Shown piece by piece: positions 29,806-38,393 of a stretch of DNA of 64,000 nucleotides. This stretch comes from Pseudomonas hormoni. Its GTDB lineage: Bacteria > Pseudomonadota > Gammaproteobacteria > Pseudomonadales > Pseudomonadaceae. The stretch is from assembly GCF_018502625.1 (NCBI RefSeq), contig NZ_CP075566.1, forward strand, positions 873,001 to 937,000, given 5' to 3'. Position numbers and translations under genes: made by a program. The notes under the pieces were generated by a model. The model was not told the origin of the DNA. It saw only the letters and a list, made by a program, of their open reading frames with translations, and did no database searches. How positions within the stretch are numbered: the stretch's first letter is position 1; each line of letters opens with the position of its first letter.

Positions 29806-30675
29806 ATGGGCTATCTACTTTTTGTCACGCTGATCCAGGCGTTTTCCTTCAGTCTGATCGGCGAATACCTGGCGGGTCATGTCGACAGTTACTTCGCAGT
29901 GCTGGTGCGGGTGTTGCTGGCGGGGTTGGTGTTTATTCCGTTGACGCGCTGGCGCTCGGTGGAACCGGCGTTCATGCGCGGCATGCTGCTGATCGGCGCG
30001 TTGCAGTTCGGCGTGACCTACGTCTGCCTGTATTTGAGCTTCCGGGTGCTGACGGTGCCGGAGGTGTTGCTGTTCACCATCCTCACACCGCTGCATGTGA
30101 CACTGATCGAAGACGCGCTGAACCGGCGCTTCAATCCATGGGCGCTGGTCGCAGCGTTGGTGGCAGTGCTCGGCGCGGCGGTGATTCGCTTTGACCGCAT
30201 CAACCCGGATTTCTTCATGGGGTTCCTGCTGCTGCAACTGGCCAACTTCACCTACGCCGCCGGGCAGGTGCTTTATAAGCATCTGGTGGCGCGTCATCCG
30301 AGCGATCTGCCGCATTACCGGCGCTTCGGTTACTTCTATCTCGGCGCATTGGCGGTGGCGTTGCCGGCCTTTCTGCTGTTCGGCAAACAGAATTTCCTGC
30401 CCGAAGCACCGCTGCAATGGGGCGTGCTGTTATTCCTAGGCCTGGTTTCGACTGCGTTGGGGTTGTACTGGTGGAACAAGGGCGCGTGCCTGGTGAATGG
30501 CGGGACGCTGGCGGTGATGAACAACCTGCATGTGCCGGTGGGGCTGCTGATCAATCTGCTGATCTGGAATCAGCATGAAGAGTTGGGGCGGTTGTTTTTG
30601 GGTGGTTCGGTGATTTTGATGGCGGTGTGGATTAGTCGGTTGGGCATCAGACCCACCGCAATCCGCACTTCGTAG
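29806..30675 (+). CDS. DMT-superfamily (EamA) transporter
   Basis: 289 residues, ten hydrophobic segments. Repeat one contains FGVTYVCLYLSFRVLTVPEVLLFTILTPLHVTL and repeat two GLYWWNKGACLVNGGTLAVMNNLHVPVGLL. The sequence fits the carboxylate/amino-acid/amine transporter branch. Substrate and direction are not predictable. A GAGG 9 bp upstream supports the ATG. Confidence 0.87.
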   Translation: MGYLLFVTLIQAFSFSLIGEYLAGHVDSYFAVLVRVLLAGLVFIPLTRWRSVEPAFMRGMLLIGALQFGVTYVCLYLSFRVLTVPEVLLFTILTPLHVTLIEDALNRRFNPWALVAALVAVLGAAVIRFDRINPDFFMGFLLLQLANFTYAAGQVLYKHLVARHPSDLPHYRRFGYFYLGALAVALPAFLLFGKQNFLPEAPLQWGVLLFLGLVSTALGLYWWNKGACLVNGGTLAVMNNLHVPVGLLINLLIWNQHEELGRLFLGGSVILMAVWISRLGIRPTAIRTS

Positions 30676-30762
30676 GAGCATGGCTTGCCCGCGAAGGCCG
30701 TGTGTCAGCCGACATTGATGTTGCCTGACACACCGCCTTCGCGGGCAAGCCTCGCTCCTACA
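30672..30762. repeat. REP doublet between convergent genes
   Basis: GTAGGAGCATGGCTTGCCCGCGAAGG opposite CCTTCGCGGGCAAGCCTCGCTCCTACA. It begins inside the last codons of the DMT gene and ends 15 bp before the stop of the MscS gene. Confidence 0.92.
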
Positions 30763-30777
30763 GGGGGGGCGGCGGGG

Positions 30778-32076
30778 TTACATAACGTGTTTTTCGGGTT
30801 CGGGAATGTGGCTCGCGCCCAGTATGGCCGGGAGCAACCCGGCCCGCAGATCCCCGCCACTCGGCTGCTGGTAAAGACTCAACCCGAACTCCGGCAGCAC
30901 CGCCAGCAAGTAATCGAAAATATCCCCCTGAATCCGCTCGTAATCCGCCCACGCCGTGGTGCGGGTGAAGCAATAGATTTCCAGCGGAATCCCCTGCGCG
31001 GTGGTCTGCATCTGCCGCACCATGCAGGTCATGTTCGGCTGGATCTCCGGATGACTCTTCAAATACGCCAGCGCATAGGCGCGGAAGGTCCCGATATTGG
31101 TCATCCGCCGCCGGTTGGCCGACATCGCTGCCACATTGCCCTGAGCCTCGTTCCACGCCTTGAGTTCAGCCTGTTTGCGGCTGATGTAGTCGGTCAGCAA
31201 ATGCACCTGGGACAGCTTCTGCTCTTCGTCATCACGGATGAAGCGTACACCGCTGGCATCGATGAACAGGCTGCGCTTGATCCGTCGCCCGCCCGACTGC
31301 TGCATGCCGCGCCAGTTCTTGAACGACTCGGACATCAGGCGCCAGGTCGGAATCGAAACGATGGTCTTGTCGAAGTTCTGCACCTTGACCGTGTGCAGCG
31401 TGATGTCCACCACATCGCCATCGGCGCCGACTTGCGGCATCTCGATCCAGTCGCCAACCCGCAGCATGTCGTTGCTGGTCAGCTGCACGCTGGCGACGAA
31501 CGACAACAGGGTGTCCTTGTAGACCAACAGAATCACCGCCGACATGGCGCCCAGACCCGACAGCAGCAACAGCGGCGAGCGGTCGATCAACGTGGCGACG
31601 ATGATGATCGCGCCAAACACGTACAACACCATTTTCGTTAGTTGCACGTAGCCTTTGATCGAGCGGGTACGGGCGTGTTCGGTGCGGGCGTAGATGTCCA
31701 GCAAGGCACTGAGCAGGGCACTGACCGACAGCAGCAGGAACAGAATGGTGAACGCCAGCGCGACATTGCCGAGGAAATTCAGGCTGGTCTTGCTCAACTC
31801 CGGCACCAGATGCAGGCCGAACTGGATCACCAGAGAGGGGGTTATCTGCGCCAGGCGATGAAACACTTTGTTGTGTCGAAAATCGTTGACCCAGTGCAAC
31901 GCCGGTTGGCGACCGAGCATTTTGGTCGCATGCAGAATGAGGTAGCGCGCCACTCGTCCGAGGACCAGCGCAATCACCAGCAGCAGGATCAGCGCCAGGC
32001 TGGAATGCAGGAGCGGATGCTGGTCGAGAGCACCCCAAAGGTCTTGGACGTTGAGCCAGAGCTGTTTGATATCCAT
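30778..32076 (-). CDS. Mechanosensitive ion channel, MscS superfamily (YbdG-like)
   Basis: 432 residues. Several N-terminal membrane segments (about 25-45, 70-95, 105-130, 145-175) precede the MscS core: the pore helix region LLLLSGLGAMSAVILLVYKDTLLSFVASVQL, then the beta domain with DMLRVGDWIEMPQVGADGDVVDITLHTVKVQNFDKT. The long C-terminal cytoplasmic part matches E. coli YbdG (about 415 aa), a minor-conductance channel for hypo-osmotic shock. The ATG at 32076 (MDIKQLW) is preferred over an upstream one that adds 39 basic residues. Confidence 0.9.
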   Translation of the reverse strand: MDIKQLWLNVQDLWGALDQHPLLHSSLALILLLVIALVLGRVARYLILHATKMLGRQPALHWVNDFRHNKVFHRLAQITPSLVIQFGLHLVPELSKTSLNFLGNVALAFTILFLLLSVSALLSALLDIYARTEHARTRSIKGYVQLTKMVLYVFGAIIIVATLIDRSPLLLLSGLGAMSAVILLVYKDTLLSFVASVQLTSNDMLRVGDWIEMPQVGADGDVVDITLHTVKVQNFDKTIVSIPTWRLMSESFKNWRGMQQSGGRRIKRSLFIDASGVRFIRDDEEQKLSQVHLLTDYISRKQAELKAWNEAQGNVAAMSANRRRMTNIGTFRAYALAYLKSHPEIQPNMTCMVRQMQTTAQGIPLEIYCFTRTTAWADYERIQGDIFDYLLAVLPEFGLSLYQQPSGGDLRAGLLPAILGASHIPEPEKHVM

Positions 32077-32268
32077 GGGTAAAACCGTTCTTCTATAGGA
32101 CGCGTCGGGGCGATTAGAGCATTTAAGACGCTTTGGATGACGTTTGAAGACAAAAGACGCAACAAAAAAGCCACTGTTTACGGTCGTTTGCATAAAGAAA
32201 CTCGGCCTCGGCGCTCGAAACCGTTACCCTATGCAGCTGTTTTTTTGTATTTCTTCGAGGTAGCACCC

Positions 32269-33615
32269 GTGTTTTCCCAATTCGCCCTGCACGAACGCCT
32301 GCTCAAAGCCGTGGCCGAGCTTAAATTTGTCGAGCCAACGCCTGTGCAAGCAGCGGCTATTCCGCTGGCGCTCCAAGGGCGTGACCTGCGGGTGACAGCG
32401 CAAACCGGCAGCGGCAAAACCGCTGCTTTCGTTTTGCCGATCCTCAACCGTCTGATCGGCCCGGCGAAAATCCGCGTCAGCATCAAGACCCTGATCCTGC
32501 TGCCAACCCGCGAGCTGGCCCAGCAGACCATCAAGGAAGTCGAGCGTTTCGCTCAATTCACGTTCATCAAGTCCGGCCTGATCACCGGCGGTGAAGACTT
32601 CAAGGTCCAGGCCGCCATGCTGCGCAAGGTGCCGGACATCCTGATCGGTACGCCGGGGCGGATGATCGAGCAACTGAACGCCGGCAACCTCGACTTGAAA
32701 GAAGTTGAAGTGCTGGTGCTCGACGAAGCCGACCGCATGCTCGACATGGGCTTCGCCGAAGACGTGCAGCGTCTGGTGGAAGAGTGCACCAATCGCCAGC
32801 AGACCATGCTGTTCTCCGCCACCACCGGTGGTTCGGGCCTGCGCGAGATGGTCGCCAAGGTCCTGAACAACCCGGAACACCTGCAGCTGAACAACGTCAG
32901 CGATCTGAACGCGACTACCCGTCAGCAGATCATCACCGCTGACCACAACCAGCACAAAGAACAGATCGTGAACTGGCTGTTGGCCAACGAGACCTATCAG
33001 AAGGCCATCGTGTTCACCAACACCCGGGCCATGGCCGACCGCATTTACGGCCGCCTGGTGGCGCAGGAATACAAAGCGTTCGTCCTGCACGGTGACAAGG
33101 ACCAGAAAGACCGCAAACTGGCGATCGATCGCCTGAAACAGGGCGGCGTGAAAATCCTCGTGGCCACCGACGTCGCCGCCCGTGGCCTCGACGTTGACGG
33201 CCTCGACCTGGTGATCAACTTCGACATGCCGCGCAGCGGCGACGAATACGTTCACCGCATCGGTCGCACCGGCCGCGCCGGCAACGATGGCCTGGCCATC
33301 TCGCTGATCTGCCACGGCGACTGGAACCTGATGTCGAGCATCGAGCGCTACCTCAAGCAGAGCTTCGAGCGCCGCACCATCAAGGAAGTCAAAGGCACCT
33401 ATGGCGGGCCGAAAAAGGTCAAGGCCTCGGGCAAAGCCGTTGGCGTGAAGAAGAAAAAGGTCGACGCCAAGGGCGAGAAGAAGAAAACCGGCGCCAAGGC
33501 ACCGACCAAACGCAAGATCGCCAACCGCCCGAAGACCGACGCCCTGTCGCTGGTCAGCAAGGACGGCATGGCTCCTCTGAAGCGCCGCAAGCCGGAAGCG
33601 CCGGCTGCTGAATAA
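32269..33615 (+). CDS. DEAD-box ATP-dependent RNA helicase
   Basis: 448 residues from a GTG start with GAGG 8 bp upstream; the frame upstream is open but unlike the family. Motifs in order: Q-motif FVEPTPVQAAAIPLAL, Walker A AQTGSGKT, PTRELAQQ, TPGRMIEQ, VLDEADRMLDMGF, LFSATTGG, ARGLDVDGLD and HRIGRTGRAG. The C-terminal 60 residues are Lys-rich, a typical RNA-binding tail. Similar Pseudomonas proteins are annotated SrmB- or RhlE-like and act in ribosome assembly or RNA turnover. The exact subgroup is uncertain. Confidence 0.92.
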   Translation: MFSQFALHERLLKAVAELKFVEPTPVQAAAIPLALQGRDLRVTAQTGSGKTAAFVLPILNRLIGPAKIRVSIKTLILLPTRELAQQTIKEVERFAQFTFIKSGLITGGEDFKVQAAMLRKVPDILIGTPGRMIEQLNAGNLDLKEVEVLVLDEADRMLDMGFAEDVQRLVEECTNRQQTMLFSATTGGSGLREMVAKVLNNPEHLQLNNVSDLNATTRQQIITADHNQHKEQIVNWLLANETYQKAIVFTNTRAMADRIYGRLVAQEYKAFVLHGDKDQKDRKLAIDRLKQGGVKILVATDVAARGLDVDGLDLVINFDMPRSGDEYVHRIGRTGRAGNDGLAISLICHGDWNLMSSIERYLKQSFERRTIKEVKGTYGGPKKVKASGKAVGVKKKKVDAKGEKKKTGAKAPTKRKIANRPKTDALSLVSKDGMAPLKRRKPEAPAAE

Positions 33616-33633
33616 GGCGCCGTAGCGATCCCA

Positions 33634-33665
33634 TAAAAAAACCGGACCCATGTCCGGTTTTTTTA
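33634..33665. terminator. Bidirectional rho-independent terminator
   Basis: ACCGGAC (33641-33647) and GTCCGGT (33652-33658) form the stem, with an A run before and a T run after. It lies just after the helicase gene and would also stop leftward transcription coming from 33700. Confidence 0.9.
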
Positions 33666-33696
33666 CGCCCGTAAACCACAACGCGGGCCCCTACGA

Positions 33697-33756
33697 TTAC
33701 CGAACGATCGAAATCGACCCCAACGCCAGCGCCGCCAACAACATCACCCCGCCGCC
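33697..33756 (-). pseudogene. C-terminal scrap of a membrane protein gene
   Basis: Reading leftwards, 19 codons give GGGVMLLAALALGSISIVR and a stop, a plausible last transmembrane helix of a transporter. Upstream of it the frame turns into Arg/Pro-rich nonsense. It stops 32 bp before the bidirectional terminator, exactly where a real 3' end would be expected. Probably the tail left after a deletion; the parent family cannot be named. Confidence 0.4.
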
Positions 33757-34304
33757 TCGGCGACGGCCAATACGCCGTCGGCCCCGAGCCGCTGCGGTTG
33801 GCGCAGGTCTATCAGACCTCGTTCCGCCTGCGGGATGTGATTTACCCGCTACTGGAATCCCTGTCCGAAGCGAGCGGCGAAACATCCTCTTTCTACGTGC
33901 GGGAAAACGACAGCCGCGTGGTGCTGTTTCGCGTCGAGCCAAAGCGCGCCGTTCGGGTTTCCCTGCATGAAGGTGCACGATTCCCGCTGAGTGCCGGGGC
34001 ATCGGGAAAAATCCTGCGAGCGTTCGGCGCGTTGTCCGACCCGGACCAGGGGCCAATTCGTGAGTATTTCTGGGCAACGTCCTTCGGTGAGCGGGACCCG
34101 GAGACGGCTTCGGTGTCCGTTCCGGTATTCAACGCCGCGTATGCATTGACCGGTGCGTTGACCTTGTCGGGGCCGGCAGAGCGATTCAACCAGGAGAAGG
34201 TGGCTACGGCGTGCGGGTTGTTGCTCGATGCAGCGGCCAGGGCGACCGTTGCGTTAGGCGGGGACAATCGGGAATTGCTCAAGGCGGTTGAGCGCATCAT
34301 TTAA
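33756..34304 (+). pseudogene. IclR-family regulator lacking its DNA-binding domain
   Basis: The frame reads LGDGQYAVGPEPLRLAQVYQTSF and then a complete IclR effector domain (YPLLESLSEASGETSSFYVREN, LHEGARFPLSAGASGKILRAFG, SVSVPVFNAAYALTGALTLSG). The first residues match the end of the IclR winged helix, but the roughly 60 residues of the helix-turn-helix are missing. The only start in frame is a TTG at 33798 without a ribosome-binding site. The break coincides with the scrap of a divergent gene at 33756, so one deletion probably removed both 5' halves. It is very likely non-functional. Confidence 0.75.
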
Positions 34305-34320
34305 GTCATTCGCAATCACT

Positions 34321-34429
34321 TGCAGGAGCGGCCGGGCGGCGTTCCGTTTGCTGGCGATCCTGGCGATCCTGGCGATCCGGCGACACGGTGCATTGGATTA
34401 ACCGAATCGCCAGTAAGCCGGTTCCTGCA
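34321..34429. repeat. Diverged REP doublet with a 9-bp tandem repeat
   Basis: TGCAGGAGCGGC and its partner CCGGTTCCTGCA form the ends of a REP of the GCAGGAACCGGC class. The left arm is interrupted by CGGGCGGCGTTCCG (34333-34346). It resumes with three tandem TGGCGATCC units (34351-34377). Confidence 0.75.
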
Positions 34430-34431
34430 GA

Positions 34432-34707
34432 TCAGCTTTCGGCTTTCTTATCCGCTGTCTCCAACTCCTTCATGCGCTGATCGATCAACTGGCACTTGTC
34501 CGGTAGATCGGCGCTGGCCGTGCCCAGATCCATCTTCTGCAACTCATCGTTGATCTCTTTGGCTTTCTTCGGATTCTGCTCCGTGAGCTTGGCGACTTCC
34601 TTGGCCAGTTGTTCACGTTTGGTGGTGGCTTCCTCCGGCGTGCACGCCCAGGCGGGGAGGGCGCAAGCGAGGGTGGCGGCGAGGGTGAGTTTCAGCAGGA
34701 TTTTCAT
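34432..34707 (-). CDS. Small secreted helical protein, unknown function
   Basis: 91 residues: signal peptide MKILLKLTLAATLACALPAWA, then a mature part of about 70 residues that is charged and helical (EEATTKREQLAKEVAKLTEQN), with two Cys (ACTPEE and PDKCQLID) that may pair. It is probably periplasmic. The REP end directly follows the stop. No function is known to me. Confidence 0.75.
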   Translation of the reverse strand: MKILLKLTLAATLACALPAWACTPEEATTKREQLAKEVAKLTEQNPKKAKEINDELQKMDLGTASADLPDKCQLIDQRMKELETADKKAES

Positions 34708-34893
34708 GGAGTGGGCCTCGGTTCCGGTTAAGGCGGGTTATCCGGTTGAGGGTTGAGGTCAGGGGAAAGTTCAGCGCGCAGGCATCTTTTGTCGCGCCAC
34801 GGGCTGATAACGAGTCCGTCAATTGACCGAAAAATAGCGTCAATCTACTATGTTGACATCGTTTTGATATCACTCGCAAATCAGGGATTGAAC

Positions 34894-35322
34894 ATGCTGT
34901 TCAGAGCCATCACGGCAAGCCTTCTACTGGCATTGACCGGTTGCACCAACGTCACCGTCGAGCCAGTCGCTCCTCAATACAAAATCTCGCAGCTCTGCAT
35001 CGAAGAGAACCCCAAAGTAGTGGTGGGCGATTTTGTTGATGGCCTGCAAACGCTATTGCGCAAGCACAACATCGAAAGTCGGTTGTACGCCGCACCCCTT
35101 CCGGGCAGTTGTGAATACCGTCTGACTTACACCGCCATCCGTTCCTGGGACTTTTCCCCGTACTTGTCCGATGCCAGTGTCCGGCTCTTCAAGGGCGGTC
35201 AACAAATCGGCTTTGGTCAATACCATCTGACCGGTGAGGGGGGCTTCGATCCGTCGAAAGTGGCGCCGGTCGAGGAAAAGATGGGGCCGGTGATCAACCA
35301 GTTGCTGGGGCAAAACAAATGA
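34894..35322 (+). CDS. Lipoprotein, Sbal_3080-like
   Basis: 142 residues. The lipobox is LALTGC with Cys17. The mature part contains CIEENPKVVVGDFVDGLQTLLRKH and YRLTYTAIRSWDFSPYLSDASVRLFKGGQQIG, which resembles the Sbal_3080 family of small lipoproteins. The start at 34894 has AGGGA 7 bp upstream; the open frame before it lacks a signal peptide. The next gene overlaps its stop by 4 bp, so the two are coupled. Confidence 0.82.
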   Translation: MLFRAITASLLLALTGCTNVTVEPVAPQYKISQLCIEENPKVVVGDFVDGLQTLLRKHNIESRLYAAPLPGSCEYRLTYTAIRSWDFSPYLSDASVRLFKGGQQIGFGQYHLTGEGGFDPSKVAPVEEKMGPVINQLLGQNK

Positions 35323-35750
35323 GCGCAGCCATGAAAAGTATCCCGGTTCTGTTGCTCATGCTGTTGTTGACCGGATGCGGTCACACCAGCTCCAGCCAGC
35401 CGTATTTCGAGCCGCCGGCGCCTCCGCAGGGCAAGGCGCTGGTTTACATGATGCGGACCCAGGTCATTCAAGGCAGTTTTTATGACAGCGTGTTCAGCAT
35501 CAATGACAGCGCAGTGGTCGGGCTCAATGACAAAACCTATTCCTGGGTTCTGGTGAGCCCGGGCCTGCATAAGGTCTCAGCCGGGCCGCGCCCGCATCCA
35601 CGAAACGTGTTCTTGAACCTGCAGGTCGAGCAGGGCAAGGAATACTTCGTTGAATACACGCAGGAGTACGCGGCCGAGATGGTTCGGGTGCGGGATGCCA
35701 AGGAAGGGAAAGCCATGGTGAAGGGGTATTCGTATATTCCGGTGAAGTAG
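35319..35750 (+). CDS. DUF2846-type lipoprotein
   Basis: 143 residues with lipobox LLLTGC (Cys20). The mature domain has PPQGKALVYMMRTQ, VVGLNDKTYSWVLVSPGLHKV and NLQVEQGKEYFVEYTQ, the DUF2846 pattern of small beta-sandwich lipoproteins. The ATGA overlap with the previous gene indicates one operon. Function unknown. Confidence 0.85.
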   Translation: MSAAMKSIPVLLLMLLLTGCGHTSSSQPYFEPPAPPQGKALVYMMRTQVIQGSFYDSVFSINDSAVVGLNDKTYSWVLVSPGLHKVSAGPRPHPRNVFLNLQVEQGKEYFVEYTQEYAAEMVRVRDAKEGKAMVKGYSYIPVK

Positions 35751-35823
35751 TCGTGCGCTGTAAATGGACTATCCATGCGGTATCCGAAACTAAAAGTTTT
35801 CTTATCCTGTAAGGGACTACTCA

Positions 35824-36378
35824 ATGCGTTTTTTGGCTTCCTGGTTTCTTTTGGCTGCGTCTGTACTGCTCTCGGGGTGCAACACCACACCCTATGACAA
35901 GGCGACAATCTATTACGATCGCGCTCAATTCCCTGCGCAAATTGCTCAGGATTTCCCTGGGTTGACTGGCCCGGTTCTTCAGCATGGACGGTGCACGCTG
36001 ATTGTCGCGACGCCTGGCTCAAATACGGGCACTTACCATTTCTGTACCTTTGCGCTGACTTCGAATGAGCTTTATGTGCAGGGCTGGGACGCCAAGGCGC
36101 TGAAGTATGTGGAGCTCGTGCACGTTGATTTGTCGAAGCTTAAAACGATTTCGATTGCTTCATTCCTCCGCGCCAGCCAGGTCCAATTGACCGAGGAGCG
36201 TCGACAGTTGGCGCTGAGCGCTTCGATTGACGAAGGCGGTTATGGCGATAGTGCGGCGACGGAGCGGTTATTCGAATCGATCAAAAGCAAGGGTGTCCTT
36301 GTTGTGAAAAGCGAAGGAATGATGAGCCCGCCTGCGGCGCCTTCGCCGATGATCATTCCGATTGTCATTCCCAAGTAA
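35824..36378 (+). CDS. Hypothetical lipoprotein
   Basis: 184 residues with a lipobox, VLLSGC (Cys19). The mature sequence includes HGRCTLIVATPGSNTGTYHFCTFALTSNELYVQGWD and ends PSPMIIPIVIPK. I do not recognise the family. It follows the DUF2846 gene by 73 bp in the same direction. The start is fixed by the signal peptide. Base composition is somewhat lower in GC than the neighbours. Confidence 0.72.
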   Translation: MRFLASWFLLAASVLLSGCNTTPYDKATIYYDRAQFPAQIAQDFPGLTGPVLQHGRCTLIVATPGSNTGTYHFCTFALTSNELYVQGWDAKALKYVELVHVDLSKLKTISIASFLRASQVQLTEERRQLALSASIDEGGYGDSAATERLFESIKSKGVLVVKSEGMMSPPAAPSPMIIPIVIPK

Positions 36379-36411
36379 GAACTTTTTTGAGCCCGTGCCT
36401 GTAGGTTCGCT

Positions 36412-36870
36412 ATGTTTGACAAACAGATATACGACTTGACTCCGCAGGACCTGCTTGCCCAAGGAGTTTGGTATTTCCCCATGGACGATACCGTGCGGAA
36501 CGAACTGACGGTTCGCCCGGTGTCTTCAAGAGAGGTGATTGAGGCCGACTTTCAAATCATCGTCAGAACTGTTTTTGAAGGGCAAGATGGCTCGCGTTAC
36601 GTGGGTTATGTGTATTGGCGCGCCAGCGACCATCTCGGCGATCTGCAACCGGTTGTGTTTGTTGGAGCAGCCGGATGCGTGACGTTCTGGAGCGGGATGC
36701 TCGAACCGGCATGGTCTGCATACCCTTTAGAGATGCAGGCATTACGCTTGGTGCTGCCTGTTTCATTCACGTCTGAAGTTCTCTTTGAAATGGCATCTAT
36801 TTCTGGTGTGCTGGAAGGGTTGTATTACTTCAAGAATATTGAGGATGGAAGTGTTGGTGTCGTCGCGTGA
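36412..36870 (+). CDS. Hypothetical cytoplasmic protein, lower GC
   Basis: 152 residues with no signal peptide and no membrane segment. Sequence such as YVYWRASDHLGDLQPVVFVG and LLAQGVWYFPMDD suggests a small alpha/beta domain. I do not recognise it. The codon use is visibly less GC-rich than the flanking core genes, which suggests acquisition. No clear Shine-Dalgarno. It could be an immunity-type protein, but no toxin gene is adjacent, so this is only a guess. Confidence 0.55.
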   Translation: MFDKQIYDLTPQDLLAQGVWYFPMDDTVRNELTVRPVSSREVIEADFQIIVRTVFEGQDGSRYVGYVYWRASDHLGDLQPVVFVGAAGCVTFWSGMLEPAWSAYPLEMQALRLVLPVSFTSEVLFEMASISGVLEGLYYFKNIEDGSVGVVA

Positions 36871-36966
36871 TGTACGCCGTGCAGGTTTTTTGTACTCCAT
36901 GAAAAGGGCGACCAACAGGTTGCCCGTTTCATTTGCTTCACAGCATTCGCTTGCATGCGATGCGAT

Positions 36967-37701
36967 CTATTCCCCGTGACAGCAGCTGGAAGAAGCTTTG
37001 TCTTCATACCGATCGTGATGCTTTACCCATTCCATGATTTCCTCTTCGTTGCGGCCCTTGGGCATGAGGTCGAGGTAGTTGTAGGTGCCGACCAGCATGT
37101 CCAGGCCGCGGGCATAGGTGGAGTAAGTGTGAAAAATATCGCCCGCTTCGTTGCGATAAAACACGCTGAGGCCCGGGAGTTCTTCTTCGGCGCCGTCGGA
37201 TTTTTCGTAGTTGTAGGTCGCTGTTCCGGCGGCAACATCTTCTGCGCGGGCCGAGACGCCAAAGTCATAGTTGAAATCGCTGCCTGCTGACGATACCCAG
37301 TCGAATTTCCAGCCCATGCGTCGTTTGAACGCCTGGAATTCGGCGAATGGCGCGTGGGAAACGGCAACCACGGCCACGTCATGATGGGCCAGGTGCTGGT
37401 TGGCGCCGTCGATGTGGTCGGACAGGAAGGAGCAACCGGGGCAGCCTTCGTCCCAGCCGTCGGCGAACATGAAGTGGTAGATGACCAACTGGCTGCGGCC
37501 GCCGAACAGGTCGGCCAGCTTCAGTTCGCCGTTGGGGCCCTGAAAGCGATAGTCCTTGTCGATTTTCACCCAGGGCAGGGCCCGACGTTCGGCGCTGAGT
37601 TTGTCCCGTTCCTTGGTGAAGGCTTTTTCGTGAGCCAGGTGTTGTTTACGAGCGGCGAGCCATTCTTCTCGCGATACGATTTGATGGTTCTGAGCGTTCA
37701 T
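36967..37701 (-). CDS. DUF899 family thioredoxin-like protein
   Basis: 244 residues. Typical features: VSREEWLAARKQHLAHEKAFT at the start, FMFADGWDEGCPGCSFLSDHIDG (a CPGC motif in a thioredoxin-like fold), and DMLVGTYNYLDLMPKGRNE near the end. The tail has CCHG, which may bind metal or be incidental. AGGAG lies 8 bp before the ATG at 37701. Function unproven; probably redox-related from the fold. Confidence 0.87.
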   Translation of the reverse strand: MNAQNHQIVSREEWLAARKQHLAHEKAFTKERDKLSAERRALPWVKIDKDYRFQGPNGELKLADLFGGRSQLVIYHFMFADGWDEGCPGCSFLSDHIDGANQHLAHHDVAVVAVSHAPFAEFQAFKRRMGWKFDWVSSAGSDFNYDFGVSARAEDVAAGTATYNYEKSDGAEEELPGLSVFYRNEAGDIFHTYSTYARGLDMLVGTYNYLDLMPKGRNEEEIMEWVKHHDRYEDKASSSCCHGE

Positions 37702-37878
37702 CGGGTTTTCTCCTGCGCAATGCGGGGAGGTGACTGACACAACCTTGTCGTTTGACCTGTGCCGAATTCGACATACCGCCGGTCAGCGCCGTTCAAAACC
37801 TTCGCTGAACGGCTGAGCGCGTCGCCGGTCACAACCTGTGAAGGCCATCACACTCACGGGCTTTGGAGGTTGAACAGG

Positions 37879-38268
37879 ATGACGACTTATAACTGGGATT
37901 TGATTGAACGTTTGCTGCACGAGGTGCAAAACGCAGCACCCAGCTTCACGCCACGGCCCTATGCCGAGCAGTATGCAGCGGAGAAAGCCACGGAGGGCGA
38001 GCAGACTGAAAACCTGGATCACCTGAAAGCGGTGGCCGGTGAGTACGAAAAGTTACTGCTGGCGCGTGGTTATATTGAATCCAGGCCAGAAGAGCAGGGC
38101 GGCACCGGTTCGAACTACATACTGACGCCACGGGGCTCGAGTTTGTTGAGCCTGATCGACAGCAGCATTCCGGGCGATGCTCATCCGCGGCAGGTGCTGG
38201 ATGAGCAGGAAGATGCGCTGGATGAAGTGACGTTTGATGAGGTGGCGTCCAAGGCGCAGATTGCCTGA
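37879..38268 (+). CDS. DUF2513-like small protein
   Basis: 129 residues. MTTYNWDLIERLLHEVQNAA at the start and DHLKAVAGEYEKLLLARGYIES...YILTPRGSSLL fit a winged-helix fold as in the DUF2513 family, often linked to phage or mobile DNA. GGAGG lies 9 bp upstream of the ATG at 37879; an upstream open frame lacks one. Function unknown. Confidence 0.65.
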   Translation: MTTYNWDLIERLLHEVQNAAPSFTPRPYAEQYAAEKATEGEQTENLDHLKAVAGEYEKLLLARGYIESRPEEQGGTGSNYILTPRGSSLLSLIDSSIPGDAHPRQVLDEQEDALDEVTFDEVASKAQIA

Positions 38269-38285
38269 AGATCGCCGATTACTAA

Positions 38286-38375
38286 TGTGGGAGCGAGCCT
38301 GCTCGCGAATGCGGAGTGTCAGTTGACATTGATGTTGTCTGATACACCGCCATCGCGAGCAGGCTCGCTCCCACA
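38286..38375. repeat. REP doublet between convergent genes
   Basis: TGTGGGAGCGAGCCTGCTCGCGAATG opposite CATCGCGAGCAGGCTCGCTCCCACA, loop GTCAGTTGACATTGATGTTG. Typical position between two 3' ends. Confidence 0.92.
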
Positions 38376-38393
38376 TTGTATTTGTGTTGATCC

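Noticed and set aside
35824..36870. Toxin-immunity or contact-dependent inhibition pair
   Set aside because: No toxin domain or delivery gene nearby; small size and low GC alone do not support it.
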